The notes under the pieces: generated by a model
Seen by the model: the letters and a program-made list of their open reading frames with translations, nothing else
What the model was told of the DNA's origin: nothing
Databases searched by the model: none
Part shown: in pieces, positions 13,017-27,832 of the stretch
Layout: each line of letters opens with the position of its first letter
How positions within the stretch are numbered: position 1 is the stretch's first letter
Made by a program: the position numbers and the translations under genes
From: Psettodes erumei
Taxonomy: Eukaryota; Chordata; Actinopteri; Pleuronectiformes; Psettodidae
Direction: 5' to 3'
NCBI GenBank assembly: GCA_016785225.1
Contig: JAFBJZ010000638.1
Location: 434,001-498,000 of the forward strand
Length of the DNA stretch: 64,000 bases

Positions 13017-16000
13017 GTGAGACATCTTTGTGATCATTTTGATACATCTCACGGGGCGTGTCCGGGGGCTTATTGACTTGCTTAAAAAGCGGCTGCCGCA
13101 GCTCTACTCTTTTTACACGCCAAGAAATCTGACTGCGCTTATGGAAGAGTGCAGTCACTTTTCGACGCTCTATTTGTGTAGATTACAAGCCTCAGACAGG
13201 AAGTAGTGCCACAAAGCGAAATAGCTTTTGTCCTATGGTTGTGAAGCGGCAGAGATGCAGCCTGCTAACAATAGCTTTTCAAAGCAAGTGGACAGTGCTC
13301 TGTTTCAACAGACGGGCAGAAGTGTGACTTGGGACGCTTCCCTCACAATATTTATGGAAGCTTTGCTGAAAGATTTAATAGGATTTCATTTTTCCACCAA
13401 GTGGCTTTGGGAAAGAGAAGTTGTTTTCCTCTCTCTCTCTTGCTGGGGAAGGTTCTGGAGTGAAATTGAACTTCTCTCTGGTGGTGAAATGGCCTCTCCT
13501 TGTCTGGGTTTTAAGAGCTCGGACGCATTAAGTTTTTATGAGACGGCGGAGATAGGGACACTCCTAGCGGTGGGAGAGTATGTTATCGCACTATTGTTCA
13601 GATTGTTCTCTCTTTTTTTTACTATTTTGCAGAGGTTTTTAGGTTTCAGTAGAGGGCTTCAAATACTTTCCTAAGACTTGCGGTGTGTAAAGAAATGCAC
13701 TTACTGCAGGAATAATGAGTATCTGGAGACAAGGCTGCTACAACCAGCAGTAAGTGTGACTATGGGGGGGTAGGCTACATCATAATGTGTTAATGATTAA
13801 AGAAAGCCAAAGGAGAATAAGAATCAACATGTAATTCATACTCAAAAAGGCCTGTATTAAGGAATATTGTATGAGGACTAGATTGGAGTGGAGACTGAAA
13901 CTGTAAATGTCAGGAAGGAATCATAAAGTAGCAGAAACAGATGGAATTCAGAGGAAGCGGAACACAGAAATACATGTTCGAAATATGGAGCCATGCGTAA
14001 ATAATAGAAGTAAGAGTTACTTTTATCGGGTGGTGATGTTTGAGTTTAAGAGCTGGGGTTGTCTGCTGGATTTAACCTCATCTTTGCCCGACTGCAGCAT
14101 CTGTTTATCTTGCAATCCCATGATGTTGTATCTGCATAGGGAGAGAAAAGGCAGCAGCGCACTGGCAAGGAAACACTCAAACCTAGCGAGAGCGTCTCCC
14201 TGACCTTCCACCCACAGGAAGAAAGGATGAAGTCACCCGTCCCTGACGCGCCGCACAGTCCCCACTCACTTCTTCTTCTTCTGTCCTCTTCCCGTCGCTC
14301 CCACGCATCGGCCTGGGAATGGTCATATCTCAGCATTCAGCGACGGCTGTTGCCGCTGGGTGATAACCCACCGCGCTGCGGGTCGGCCCGCCGGTTCTGC
14401 AGCTACAGAACAAAGCTTCAGTCTGTTCAGCAGTTGATTTTCACTCTGCACAATGAGACTCGAGATGTGGTGAAATGTGCTGATGGTGGCAGTGCTGTCA
14501 TGACTGAATTTATGCCTCTGGGTTTTAGTTTCTTGGTTGAAATAGGAATGGAATCCCTCCCAGTCAACTGACCTGCTTGGAGTTATTGCATGTTGCATTG
14601 TTTGGGGGATTGACGTCGACTAAAAGCTAAAAGTCAGAAAGTTTCAGTATAAATATAAATTTGGTGACTTTTTTGGCTTCACTTTTCCTCCAACCTCACG
14701 GGACAATGTCACTGGAATACACCTTTACGTGTTTCATCAACAACAATTGTAGCAGTGTTGTTAGCAGAGTTGTGCAGACAGAGGAGCACTGGGGGCATGA
14801 CACCTTGGCTTCTGGAGACTTTGGATGGGCATTTGTTGTATTTTATGAATTAAGTAATTAATTGAAATATTAACTGATCAATTTGTTAATCATGATAATA
14901 AGTAATTGTGGTCCAAAAGGGAAAATTACATATTGCACTGCTGAAAATGCAATTTCCTTTTACATTTATCAGCTTAAACAATGTTAATGTGTGTAATCAT
15001 ATTGAAATATTTTACCACAGTGGTTTTCTTATTAAAACTTTTTTTAACATCAGACTTTTTAAGAGCGTCCTTTTGGGCCTTATCATCTGTCCGTCCGTCA
15101 GCCGTTCTCTTGCCTTCCTTGACACTGATGGAGGTCGGGGTCGCTGTGGTTGGACAAAGCATCCTAGATTTTATTCCCTCTTCAGCCACCTCCAGGTGGT
15201 CAGGCCTGAGCAGCCTGAACTAGCTCAGCTGGAACTCAGCGCAGCCCTCCGGTTGCTCAACAGCTCACTTTTGCGCACCCGGTGAGGCTGGCAGTCAAAC
15301 TGTGGAGGAATCTCATCTCGGGCCTTTCGTGCCAGAGATCTTTTTTTTCGGTCAATGCCCAGCGTGCGAGCACAAGTAAAGGGTTGGAGAGACGACGGAG
15401 CAGTAAATTGAGAGCTTTGATTTGTAGCTCCCTCTTTGGCACCGCAGTGGAGACAGACCTCGGTACTACTCTCCCTGTGGTACAATAAAAAAGGCCGCTT
15501 TATTTCAGTAGTCACTTCCACTGTCTTCACTGGCTATTGTGAATAAGAGCTCACCTTTACTGAGCAATCAGCCTTTTTTTTTCTGCTGTCAGACTTGGAT
15601 GTCGGGCTTCGTCCAGACTGTTTGACCCTAAGTTGGAATTCGTGCATAGGAGGTCACAGTCAACATCGTCTAAAATTAGCACAAGGCCTGGGAGTTGGTG
15701 CTGTTCACAAATTAGTCTGATATCCATAGCCTGTGTATTCTCTAACGTTTGATTGTGTTACAGTTCACAGTAGAACATTTCTGTCTAGTCTGCTTAGAAA
15801 ACAGCACTTAAGATGATGAAATCACTGTCATTTGAAAAAAGAGTTTGAAATGACATGGTACTTACCTTATTAATTTCCTTAATTTCCAAATAAATGCGCA
15901 ACACTTTGGAACGAATGGAACGGCATCGCTCGTGCTGGTACAATAGTTTATTTTCCGTCTCCTCCATGCCTTTATTTGGCCCCGGAGGTTCCTGGTGACA

Positions 16001-17154
16001 ATATCAAACAACCACTGAGATGTATTCATGCGTGGCGTTTCTTATTGATGTCAAGCACGCTATATGGTACAACAGAGAATTGCGCTTGTATGATGGGACA
16101 TGGCTGGGAATGATAGAAATCAGTGCTCTCCCGGGGAGTGTAACAAAGGTTACACATTTACATTATAATAATTGCCTTTGCCGGTGACTTTCTGCTGGAA
16201 TGTAAATAAGCTCTTTTGTCTGTCTTTGTTTGTGATGCTATTTAACTCAAACATATTTCCTTGGCAGGCAGTGGAAGTTTTTGTCACATTGCCTTGACTT
16301 TTCCATCTATAAACTCTTGTAAAAAATATCCAGGTTAAAGATTTTGCTTTTGTTGTCAAGTTTGTATTGCGAGGACTTGGACTCATGACCCCTAGTGTTT
16401 CTAAAGTTCTGGCTATGGCCTTTGTGTGTGCAGGCATCTTTCCACTGCTGCACTCTCTCTACTTTTTTGACTTCTTTTCGTACCAGCTCAACTCATAGTT
16501 AGAATATACCTTTTGGTATAATGGGCAATAAACGTGATTTTTAATAGTCCTATTTCAGTTTGGTGTACATGAATTTAGATTTAACAGCCTCTACGTCTAG
16601 TTTTTTGTGCCAATACTTATTTTACTACTTGTGCATAACATCTGAGTGCTGCAACTCCTACTCATGTACGCTTGTTGATTTATCAGACTGTAGAAAACCC
16701 AGATCACATGGAAGTCGTTTCAGCAAATTTTGAAGGTATTTCTGGAAGTGAAATAATGGAATCATCAGAAATGAGAGTCTCAGGATAATTTGATCATATT
16801 TGTATTGAACAGAGCGCATGGCTCAGTGTAATTTCTTCTCTTCCACTGGGAGCTTAAAAGCCAGCACTTTTCTAACTCTGTTTACCAGAATGAAGATGCA
16901 ACCTGACAGATATTTTAGCCCGTTTGAGGAGATCAAAGATCGTACCAGGTGATAACTGAGAGACAACAGTGTTCCTGTCTGCTCTCTGTTTCCTGCCTCC
17001 TATCTATGCCAGCTTTAGGATACAGATGATTCCTGTCTCTTTATCTCCTCTGACTCTTGTTTTTCTTTTCTCCCGTGTCTCTTTTTCATTCTCCATCTTC
17101 AAATCCCTCCTTCTCTTTTACTTTCTGTATCTCCCCGACTGCTGCTCCCTGCCT

Positions 17155-17215
17155 CTTTTGCGCGAACACACGCATGCACACACACACACACGACGCGTGC
17201 GCGCCCACACGCACC
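17155..17215. repeat. Alternating purine-pyrimidine (CA/CG) tract
   Basis: A run rich in CA and CG steps (ACACACGCATGCACACACAC and following, then GACGCGTGCGCGCCCACACG). Such tracts are prone to left-handed Z-DNA. No gene is attached to it. Confidence 0.7.
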
Positions 17216-17330
17216 CTCGGTTTGGCATGTCTTCTTTAACCCAGCCCATGAGACACGACAGCACCTGTGATCAGAGGTCTGTTGTGGTATCACAGAAACA
17301 GATGTAGTGTCAGCATGGGATCCAGCCACT

Positions 17331-17354
17331 GTGTGTGTGTGTGTGTGTGTGTGT
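17331..17354. repeat. (GT)n microsatellite
   Basis: Twelve GT units, followed by TTTTCACATACTG. Confidence 0.95.
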
Positions 17355-17498
17355 TTTCACATACTGAATATATCAAAAAGGCAATTAATATCACCATTCA
17401 CTGTTTCTGTGTGACCATATGTGTCCGTGACTGCACTCTGTACACGTCTGCATCTATTCACGTGATGAGCAATGCTGTTTTTTATGGCCACGGGTGCT

Positions 17499-17530
<32 letters not shown>
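17499..17530. repeat. (TG)n microsatellite
   Basis: About thirteen TG units, the end interrupted by one C. Confidence 0.93.
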
Positions 17531-20500
17531 CATGTTCGTACCAGCCAGGCGGTGTCAGTGCCCCATGCAGGAGTGTGATACCGGGGCCCTGGCCCTGATA
17601 GGCCCCTCTCGTCTGGGTTGTGACTGGAAGCGTACAGCCCTGCCAATAACCCATCTGTCTGTGATCTGAATTCAAAAAAAGGGGCAGCTTGGCTCGGTGC
17701 GGCCCCAACAGGCACACATGGCGAAGAGACAAGAGAAGCCACGCGCCTCGAATACAACCCTGCGCACGCCGCCGCCCGCGGAGCCGACGTGTCGTTCGTT
17801 TATTTTTGCATCCTGTTTTCTTTGTTTTCATGTGTGCCAGCTTCGATCACTTGCTGAAGTGTGAAAAGGTTGCTTTTGTTAGTTAGCGCTCCATCTGCAT
17901 GGGATGTGTCTAATTGGGTTGATTCAGGCGCACGGGTGCAGATCTGTGCGTAGTACTTTAAAAGAAAAAAATTGATGCTGAAAAATGATTGTCTTCTCAA
18001 ATAGCCTGCAGTCAGATCCGTGGAAAGCAGAGAGAAAGGGAGTCATTATGCCGCTGTAATGATAATGTTTCAAGGTGGGCTTTGTCCTCCCCTCTCGTCT
18101 TTGGGAGGCAGCTCAAGGCATTGTTCCTCTTTGATTGTTACATTCCACTACATGAAAAGGTTACCCAAATGTTATTCCCCATGAGGGAAACTCACGTACA
18201 ACAGGTTATTCGGGTCGCGTTTGAGTTCGAACTTGTAAGAAGTGACATTAATTCAAGACTACAGGGAAGTATATTTGATGTCATCCGCGGACTCCGCCGA
18301 GAGACGCGCCGCCGCCGCGGTTCTGCAGGCTAGTCAGTCCGTTCAGACAGTCAGCCAGGAAGTGAAGCTTTGTGTTTGTAAACCATATATGGGTCTGTTT
18401 GTCTGTGTGTGTGTTCGGGGGGGGTGCTTTAAGGAGGCCGGGGTGTTTGCTGACAGCCGTTCATTGCAGAGTGCTGTGCAGCTGATAAAGTAGCCCAGTT
18501 AATCAGGTAAATAGGCCTGTAATGAAGTGTGTTTGTCTGACGGTGTGCCAGCCCAGCGCCAAAGCCGTCCCACTGAGACTCTCCCCTTTCTGTCTTTCCG
18601 CCGCAGCTACACACACGCAGACACACATCCGACTCCAGGGACGCAGCGGGTAACACACACGCAGGCGCGCGCACACAGACACACACCAATCCGCAGGAGA
18701 CAGATTGGATTTTGTCTAATGCATATTGTATTTTCCCTGACAAGATGCCACCGCCCACATACAGTAAGTGCCTGTGTTTTCCCTACTGTCAGTGGAGAGC
18801 AGCAGTGATGGCTCCAGGCCTGAGCTGATGGCTGGAAGTGTGTCCACCGCAGATCAGCGGTGACATCACTCATCACAGCGCAGGCGTCCTCTTTCTTAAT
18901 GTTTGCGCTCGGGGCTATACACTACTTAAACTACCGCACGCTGACAGAGTTTCATCCATTTTAGTTTGATTCAATTTAATGTTAAGTCACATTTATTTAA
19001 ATGATTGATTAATTAATCAGAAGAATTTGGGGTGACGTTGGTTAAGCTCCTCTTGTTAGCGTTTAGACAGGTTTATTTTGGCATACCATTTCCATTTCTG
19101 CCTAAATTCATACACCTCTTAATCGCATCAATCAAGTTGGTTCTCACAGAGGCGGTAAAGCCAGAACGCACACACCATGCAATTACCTGCTCATTTTGCT
19201 CGATGTTCATTTATACTGGCAGTGAAATAATAGGTTTCTATGTGGCTTTTCCCACTTTAATCAGAGGTAGTAATTGCAGAACAGAGCTTGAGTGACATTG
19301 ATGCTTGTCACCGCCCCGCATGGAATCTTGTAACCTGGGCACAACATCATACTGCTTTACCTCCAGGGTTCGTCTGGTTCGTCTGAAGTGAGAAAAAGGC
19401 TGGCTTTCTGCAACACGAATTGCTTCATTTCCCCTTCCGAAAATGACAAGAGAAATAAAATCGCACATTGTGACATTGAGCTCGAGTCTGTTTGTGGTGG
19501 TGACCTCTAGAGTTCCCCGCACGGTGATGATACATTTCAACAAAGCGGGAACAGCAGACATTCATATGCTGCAATCTCATCCACATGAATTTTTGGTTTA
19601 GTCTTGATTTTGGCTGCCATTGTTGTTGTGCAGCGTGCCGCTGTCGATTGGTCAGAAGGCACGGGCGCGTTCCAAATCTCCGAGCTCTCCCACTGCACCC
19701 ACCTCTGCGCCCATTTTGATAAACGATTAATCATTTTTCAGAAGTGCACTCTGGACCCATTTGTATTCAGATGAGGTCAGCTCCTCAGATGTGCTGAAGC
19801 TGTTGGAGTAGCTTTAAATGCCTGTCTAAATGCCTTTCCCACCCACAGAGGCAGGGAAAAGAGCAAAAAAAAAAAAAAAACGAACAAAAACTTGATCTTT
19901 CTGAAAGTCTCCCTTAATCCTCGAGCCCTATAATAGGCCCAACGTAATTGCGAGGCTGCCTTTGTGTGAATAATTTCTTAAGGTCGGGAACCAATTACTG
20001 CCACGTATAATTTTGATTGCACATGTCAAATCTCACCTGTGTATATGCACTGTACTTTGTGGACTTCACTGCGCTCCTTCTGGATATTTTTGCATCTTGT
20101 CAAGCTTAGCTTTTTGTGTTTTTTGCTTCTGATTTAAAAAAAAAATAATCTATATCTCTGAGCTGTTCCTGCACTTTTCGGCCATATCTCATGGCCTTCT
20201 TTCACATCTGCACGGAGGTGAAGGGATTCTGATGATGATGATTGACAGTCCCATCGTCCTGTCATTGTCCTCAGGGTCAAAAATCAACTGGATGAAAACC
20301 ACATTTGGTTTAGTTGCTTAATCTTATCCACCGGCGAGCCTCGCTGTGTGATGATCAGCTGAAAATGCCGTGCCGTCGGCACATATTCTCAAAGGAAGTG
20401 TCGAAGGAACATGACACAGTATGATACTGTATCATAATTTCCAGAACACGCCTCTCTCACACGTTTTACTCAGTTCTGCTGATTTAGTGTTTATCTTCTG

Positions 20501-23500
20501 TTATGTTTGGGGGCTTGTGAGACACAGACTTAAGTGGGGTGGTCAAAGTTAATTAACGACAGTCGACCGTTTTCCATATTATGAAATTTACCATTTGACG
20601 GATGACGGTGAGCGAATGGCGCTCTCTTGTTTATCCTTGAAAACTGTTTCTTTTTGCTTGGTATTTGTGCGGCTCCTGTTCTGGAGTCGGCTTTAATTAA
20701 CCTGAAGTGAAATGGTTGACACTTACCAGATAATATCCGTGTAGTTCTCACCTGACAAAGTGTATCATTCCTGGTACAACGGCGCTCGAAGGCCAATCGC
20801 ACTTCTATGAGAGTTTTTGCGGCTCCGTTTCCAAGGCTGCGTTTCCGTTTGGCGGGGGTTGAGTTGATTTTGTGCAGCACGAAGCCTCCATGTAATGGCT
20901 GACGACTTGGTTTGAATAGAAGAGCGTCACCTCAAGGTTGATAAGCATGCAGCTGTCTCAGTGCGCCGCTGCCCAGTCGCTCACCTTTCAGCATGTTTTT
21001 TCAGCTTAAGCAGTGTGCATTTGGTGAGAGCCATTATCTGGGAGTGCAACAGAATGAGATGTACAACTAGAGCCTCGCACATACTTTTCTGCCATTATCA
21101 TAATGGCGATATCCACCAATAGGAGCAGGGGTGAGGAATCATTTGGTGCCTTTGTCACTTGACCACGTCGCTCACTCGCGGACAGTTGAATGTGTAGAAA
21201 ACCACTGATTGTCTTTGCGATCTCCGTTAGATTCTGTCTTTTAAAGGAAAGGATCACAGCTGAGAACCATCCTCCCGACATCTCTCACCCTTCCCTTTCT
21301 CTCCCTGCCCGCTGTGCTGCAGCTCCCCTTCAAAATTTGCCTTTCTCTTGCCCTCATCTTTTCCCATCCCCACTTCTCAGAGTAAACGGGTGATAAGCAC
21401 CTTTTGCCGGGGCATTTATCTCAGCAGACAGAGAAAATGACACTTCAAGGTCTGCCCTGACTAACAGGCCAGCGCTCTCATACATGCACAGGACAAAGGA
21501 GGGGGGAGGGTGTTTGAAAAAAAAAATGGAGGATGGCAAAGACAAGGAAAATTGAGTAAAGAGAATGAGGTTAAAAATACAAAGGAAGGAGGGTTGTAAA
21601 AAGGGACAGCAGATTAAGAATGGAGACTGACGAGGGCGACACATTTGCACAGGAAGAACGAATGAGCACTCGTCCTTGTGAAGCAGGACGTTGGACTTCA
21701 AACAGATGAAGATGTATAGACTTTCCACCCAGGACTTTTATCGTTTTATCATATCTGTGGGTTTATATATTGCTATGTTGTTGTTTTTTTTTGTAGTAGT
21801 ACTTCAGATGAAACAACATAGTTTTAATAATTTGTGTTCGACTTAATGTCCTTGCTATAAAATTCATAGTCTGTGATTTTGAGACACACGCGGGCCGACA
21901 GTAAAGGCTCGCCGGTCCCGGATGCGGTAACTGATTCGCATCATTTAGCACATGATGCCTCTGTGGTGCACTGCAGGTGGCGGAGCTGAAGCAGCGGCAT
22001 CAGCTGCACCTGCAGTTACCCACCACAACTAATGTTACTCTATCACGCCCACTTTGGAATGTTAATGGCACATCTCGCTCTTCAATTGACCAGTGTGGCT
22101 ATAATACTTCATATTTTCATCTGTTCCCCCTGTCTGTGTGCCAGAAGGTAAACCGCCTGTCTTATTTCTCAACACCGGAAATATTTGTTTTTCTTTTTGG
22201 GTGCGACTAACAAGCATGAGATATGATTGACAGGCATATACCTCCTAGAAAAAAAAGAAAACAAAAGAAGATGTCACCATATGTCAAGCTGAATGATGAA
22301 TGTATGTCCTTATGGGAGAAAAAAATACATACATATATATATATTTTTAAGTCCTCATGTCTGGAAAGGTGTCAGCAGTCACAATGATGTCAGGAAATGT
22401 TTGACGAAGTTTAGAATAAATATGTCAAGGTGCTCTCACACGCTGCCTGGAGTTTTCTTGCGAGTGTCGAGCCCCCGGAAAACAATAGGCGCGCGTCAAA
22501 ACGCGTACAGTACGTCTTTGGATTCTTTACCATGTTTGAATAGAAAATCCCTCATTTTGAAAGGATCAAATTGAAGCGCCGAACGCATCACAGACGGAAC
22601 ATTGCTCGACTATTGCTGTCTGGGCGCGTAAATGAATGTGTCATCTTGTTAAGGCGTTTTGCTCTTACATGTCTGCAATTTTCTTTTTTTTTTCCTCTCC
22701 AGCTTGCGATGCGTAGCCGCACGTATATATATCTAAACCTGAGTGTTGAGATTTAATTTGTTTGCGTGTGTGTGTGTGTGTGTGACTTTGTATGTTTGAG
22801 CTGTTTTTTGCAGCCCGGGGAAGCATGCTAAATTAATCCTTTTCCATTTGAAGCAGAAACGTGCTTGTATTGTGCTGGCTGTAGGAAAATGCCCTGGCCT
22901 GCATTTAAAAAAAACACACACATTCCCCACTCCTTACAACAAAAAAATCCGACCCATTCGATTCGCTCCTCATCTCCACTTTGCTCCACTTGTCTTTCAA
23001 CACTTATCTGCTTCCCGCTGTTGAACAATCGTCGAATTGAGCAGAATGATGAGTTTGGTATCTTCCGCATTATCAAGCGCGTCGCATGTTTTTCAGAGTT
23101 CCGTGGTTCGGCTGCGGACACAATACGGCACCGTGACTTCGGCAACTTATAGTTTTCTCCCTGAAATGGATTCATCCCAATTTCACTATCCTCTTATTCT
23201 TTCCCACTTCAATTTGCTGAGACGATGGTTTTCCAGAGAAATGGTCCTGAGTGATTGGAGGTCATGTCGATTGAATTTTAATTCTCGTGGATGCCAGCTG
23301 CGGTAATTTCCCCGAGCGCGCGCAGAAGATATGCAGAGCGAAATGTCCTCTCCTCGCCTCGCCCACCGAGGAGATTTCGGTGGCCCTGCCACGGAAGATG
23401 GCGTTTCCTGCCTCTGGTGCCACAAGACCGACTCGCGGCGAGCTGGAGCAGCGCGCCAGCGGGGCCTGACGCAACTCGGCTCCACGGATTCATACGGCGC

Positions 23501-23958
23501 GTGAAACGAGAAAAAGGCCGAGGTGCCAGTGGATAGATGGAAATGGAGAGGGAGAGGGAGGAGTGCAAACTGTTGACTGAATTGTAGAAAATGCCAGAGA
23601 GGCAGCAGCAGAGACACAGATTTGTTTGACAATGTTTACCCGAGAGAAGAGCAGATCCTCCTGCACTTTAAAAAAAAAACGATCTGTTCGTTTCCGTTTT
23701 TTCGCTGCTTGGAACATTATGCTGTTGCTCCCTAATCCCCATTTGTAATTAAATGTGTGCTTAGGAGCTGTGCTGGGTTATGTAAACCCTGACTCTCATT
23801 GTGGCGCGCTGTGCCGAAGAGGGAGGATGGGATCGCACCGCATCCATCTTCGCCCGCTCTCTGTGTCTTGTGTCTCATTTCATTCTCTTTTTTTTCCGCC
23901 TTTCTTTTTGAATGCACACTTACACACACACTCTCCCTCTTTATTCTTTGGTTTCTCC

Positions 23959-23960
23959 AC

Positions 23961-24016
<56 letters not shown>

Positions 24017-24047
24017 CCAGAGAGATAGATAGAGAGAGAGAGAGAGG
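23959..24047. repeat. Compound (TC)n(AC)n(GA)n microsatellite
   Basis: (TC)11 at 23961-23982 runs directly into (AC)16 ending at 24014, then GATA units and (AG)n to 24047. The compound structure should be highly length-variable. Confidence 0.95.
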
Positions 24048-24373
24048 GAACACACAGAGGAAATCAAGCCTTCAGTGTTCGGCCATCTGAGAAATTGACA
24101 AGTCTCCAAACCTCTCATAGCGGCAGGGAGCTGGGTTCCCAGAGAGACTAACTGATTTTTACGATTAAAAAAAAGGGGGAGTACATAATACTACTTTGCT
24201 GGACAAAGTACCTTAAAGTCTCTGTGCTCAGCAGAAGTACTTGTGATCGTCTGTTTTATAAAACGGTAAATAACTTCCTCTGGCTCATGTTTCCCCCCTC
24301 CTCGTCTCCACCCTGTACATCAACTGAAACGAGAAGCCGGTGCGTCGACGGCGCCCGGCTGCCTTGAGCTTTG

Positions 24374-24387
24374 CTGCCCCCTGATGG
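24374..24387 (-). promoter_or_regulatory. CTCF-like motif (minus orientation)
   Basis: The 14-mer CTGCCCCCTGATGG matches the reverse complement of the core CTCF consensus CCASYAGRKGGCRS at 13 of 14 positions. Binding is inferred from the motif only. Confidence 0.35.
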
Positions 24388-26699
24388 AGCTGCGCTTCAC
24401 AGCTCTTGTGCGGGCACGTTGCGTATTTGTTTTAGAGTACTACAGTTTTCTTTGTCGCGACGAGGGAGGTGTCAAGGACGGTGCAGGGTTTTTGCTGAAA
24501 GTTTGCGAGGTAAAGCTTGTTACCGATAAAGATACATGGATACACACCCACTGTGTCAGACGGAGCTTCAGGCAACTACAGAGAGCCCCCCCCCCCCCTC
24601 CTCCAGAGTCCTATAAAGGTAACTGCTGTACCTTTCATTTTCATACTCGGTGGTTTAAACGCTACACAGGCGGCACAGCTCAGTATTCCAGATGTGGAGT
24701 TTTACAGCGATACAAGCCCGTTCCACGTATTGAACATGTTGCCGCAAATGAGGCAGATCCAAGAAGAGTACAACTCAGGTTTCATGACATTTAGACAAGC
24801 CGGGGAAGAAAAAAAAGAAAACCCACGGGAGGACTGTCTGTTCTTCCCTCACAGTTTCCCAATCTCTGTATATTTTAAACCCTAACATTCACACTAGTAC
24901 TGTAATACAGTTACAAGAAGTAGTTAATGTGCTGGCCTCACACACACATACACTTGCTGACTCCACCCGCAGTCGACTTCATCGTACCATCTCTTTCATC
25001 TTAAGTACTTATAAAATTGCCCTTTGCAGTTTTCCCTCATTCCACAAACACACCACCAAACGCTTATGTTAAATACATCTACTGATGTGTTTTTATCGAC
25101 CCTTCGCAGATGCAACAACAGAATGTACCGTCAAGTTGGGAACACTCAGCAAGGGCAAAACCATAAATCAAACTTACTTTGTCAACAAAGTTCTCCCGGC
25201 GGAGAAGCCCAGCTGCCTGAAGAAGTTGCACGAAGCATCGTGTTATTTTCGCAAAGTTTATATCACCGGCTGTTATCGTTAAAGTTGGGAGGAGCGTCAT
25301 CTTGCCCTCTTTTTTTTCCAATAGCTTAAGCGTTCTTCTACCAGCTGCACCATTTTCTAAAGGCACACTTGCTTTCTTTTCTACTGAAGTCACAACCTGG
25401 CTGTACCCCAAATTACCCTTTTTGGCCTATGTGAGCCTCGGGCCAGTCCGTGTAGCCCCCAAAGTGCCCTTTTGTTTGGCCCAAGTGCTACTCTGGGTAC
25501 TCTGAAACTGCAACTAACTCTGGGCACTGTGGAGGTGACACCTTTTATTTATTTTTTTCATCTCCGCCGGTGCCGATCGCACCAACGGTTAAGGTTAATT
25601 CACGGGGACGTAGGGTGTGCCAGTCGTTGTATACCGTGCGTTTTGTTTTTTGGCACGCAGTGACCCGTGTGCGTAGCCGCTCGCTAAGCAGGAGTTTTAC
25701 ACCCATAAATCATCACGAACCGTCATTAATCACAACTTCAACATCCCTCAGGTCAAATACAGCCGCGTGGCTTTGAATAATCCATCTTAAGGTAGCGTAA
25801 GCTACCAGAGTGACTGTCGAGGAATGCCAAGCCGTGACTTTGACCAGCGGCGGGGGTTAAGCCGGCGACGCCACGGGAATGATTCAGTCGCAGTAATGTT
25901 CCCGGCCCAGAAAACAGCAATAATAAATGCTACAGTACGATGTCCATCGCAGAATCAGACTTGAAATTAAATGCGCAGAGGCTTGTTTCACATACTGATT
26001 GTATTTGTCGCATGTTGATAAAGCTTTACGGATTTACCTCATCCCCGTGTTAAAGCCTGTTCAATATGTCTGATGCACAAAACCGCTTACCCTACACCGC
26101 CCCATGTGATTTTTGATATCGTGATAAATTCATCTCAGCCTGCTTAGTTCGGGCACCGCAGCATGTTTGGTAATCCCCGTGGGTGTGCTGACCTCTTCAT
26201 GAGTTTTACTGTCCGAAGGGGATGTCTTTCTTCACAGCGCACGAGTATGTAGGCTACCGCTGTTTGTGTTTTTGTTTTTTTTTAATCTGCCAGCAGTTAG
26301 AGGAGGAGAAATGTAGCAGGTAAATGAGATGGAAAAGGAAGTCTGGGTTTGTAACCTTGTTATCAAGCCACATGTTTACTACAATGGCATGGCAACACTA
26401 TACAATATTTTACTAGTAGAGGTGAACAGAATCATGATTAATGATTATGATGAGCTGTTTAATAAAGAATGTATGGTAATTTGAAACTTAAATTAGCAAT
26501 GTAAGGGCTCAAACTGCAGTTCGGTGCATACTGTAAACATGAAAATCCGATCCTAGCAATGACTGAAAGATGTAGGCTGAGGCCACGGTAGCTCGCAACT
26601 CGCCTGCTCGTCATCGCATAAGATGTGCCACATTTCCGAACAAGCTACATAGTTTTTGTCGCCTGCACACTCTGTTATCATCAACAGCAGCAGACAGCC

Positions 26700-26985
26700 A
26701 TTTTTCAGCAGGATGAGCTGCTAGCTAGCGCCGACACCGAACAGCGGGCAAAGTTAGCGGCTAGCTAGTGCAGGAAGACGAAGCCGCCGCGAGCAAGCTA
26801 ATGAGCCAAGCGTTTCCCTCAGGAGTTGGCGGAGACCAAAACGAGAAGTGAGAGGAAATGAGTTGGAGATTTACATCCCTAAAGTGGCCGGAAACACGAC
26901 TCCAAATGAATGCTAACGTTGCTACATCTGTTGGACGTGTAAACACGCAGTTTGCTAACATGCTAGCCTTAATGAGCTGTAAGGA
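26700..26985. repeat. Degraded dispersed fish repeat
   Basis: The sequence has GAGCTGCTAGCTAGCG, AGTTAGCGGCTAGCTAG, AATGAATGCTAACGTTGC and TTTGCTAACATGCTAGC in order. I recall this arrangement as part of a repeat common in percomorph introns. The copy is diverged, and neither its ends nor a target-site duplication can be drawn by eye. No name is assigned. Confidence 0.5.
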
Positions 26986-27789
26986 CCGTGCTCTTAGCTC
27001 TCAGCTAGATTTGTTCTCCCAAGCTCCCAAATGGCGAAAGACCTTATTTTTTAATGTCATCATAAAAAATACATGATAACATAATGAGAACAGAGAGCCA
27101 TGGGAAGCGGACATTTTGACATTGGAAAAAAAACTGAAAAATTCATCAATGTCAGCAGTGGGTTAAGTACTCATTGACCCAGCAGTCCGATTGACAGCCC
27201 TGTTAAAACCCACATATTTTTTCAGGTCACTTTGTGCTTTCAGGGCACACAAATATTAGCAACCATGCTGTCGGGCACACTTGAGTCAATTTAAATAAGA
27301 ATGAGGGAAGCTGAAGCCCCTCTGCTTCAAACGACAGACTAAGAGCCGCTGCAGTCACAACATCATCAGACTTCAACATTGTAAAAAATAAAATGAAGCT
27401 GCGTGAAGGCGTGACTACTAATATTTACAGTAATCTCTGACGTACAGAGCTGATGAATTAAATGGGTTTTTTTGTTCCTGTATTCCAAATGCGCTGCTCC
27501 GTCTCTGGTTGAAGTGGTTTTCTTTCACAAGGGGTTTGAATTGTTTGGGCTGGAGTGTGCCTTTAAAAGTTCACTGTAGTCTGCTGGGATATTTTTAGTT
27601 GTTCTGATGTTCCTGTGTTGTGGCTGTGATTTGTTTGTGTGTGCGTGTGCGCGCGTGCGCGAATCACGTGGTGAGGATTACTGTGAATAACATCCTCAGC
27701 CAACAGCCTCTTCTGTTGAGTGCAGGCATTTCCTACTGCCTTAGTGTGCATATACATAACCACTGTAAAAACACGCACACACACTGTAT

Positions 27790-27793
<4 letters not shown>

Positions 27794-27826
<33 letters not shown>
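27794..27826. repeat. (AC)n microsatellite
   Basis: About sixteen AC units, ending at AAAAAGGAG. Confidence 0.94.

Positions 27827-27832
<6 letters not shown>

Noticed and set aside
13228..13674. 148-codon + strand frame in the large intron
   Set aside because: No similarity to known proteins, no acceptor/donor pair, intron-like composition.
21977..22210. Frame starting VAELKQRHQLHLQL after CACTGCAG
   Set aside because: The first 13 codons look coding-like, but the downstream part becomes random, no donor of fitting phase was found, and no neurexin insert of this kind is known.
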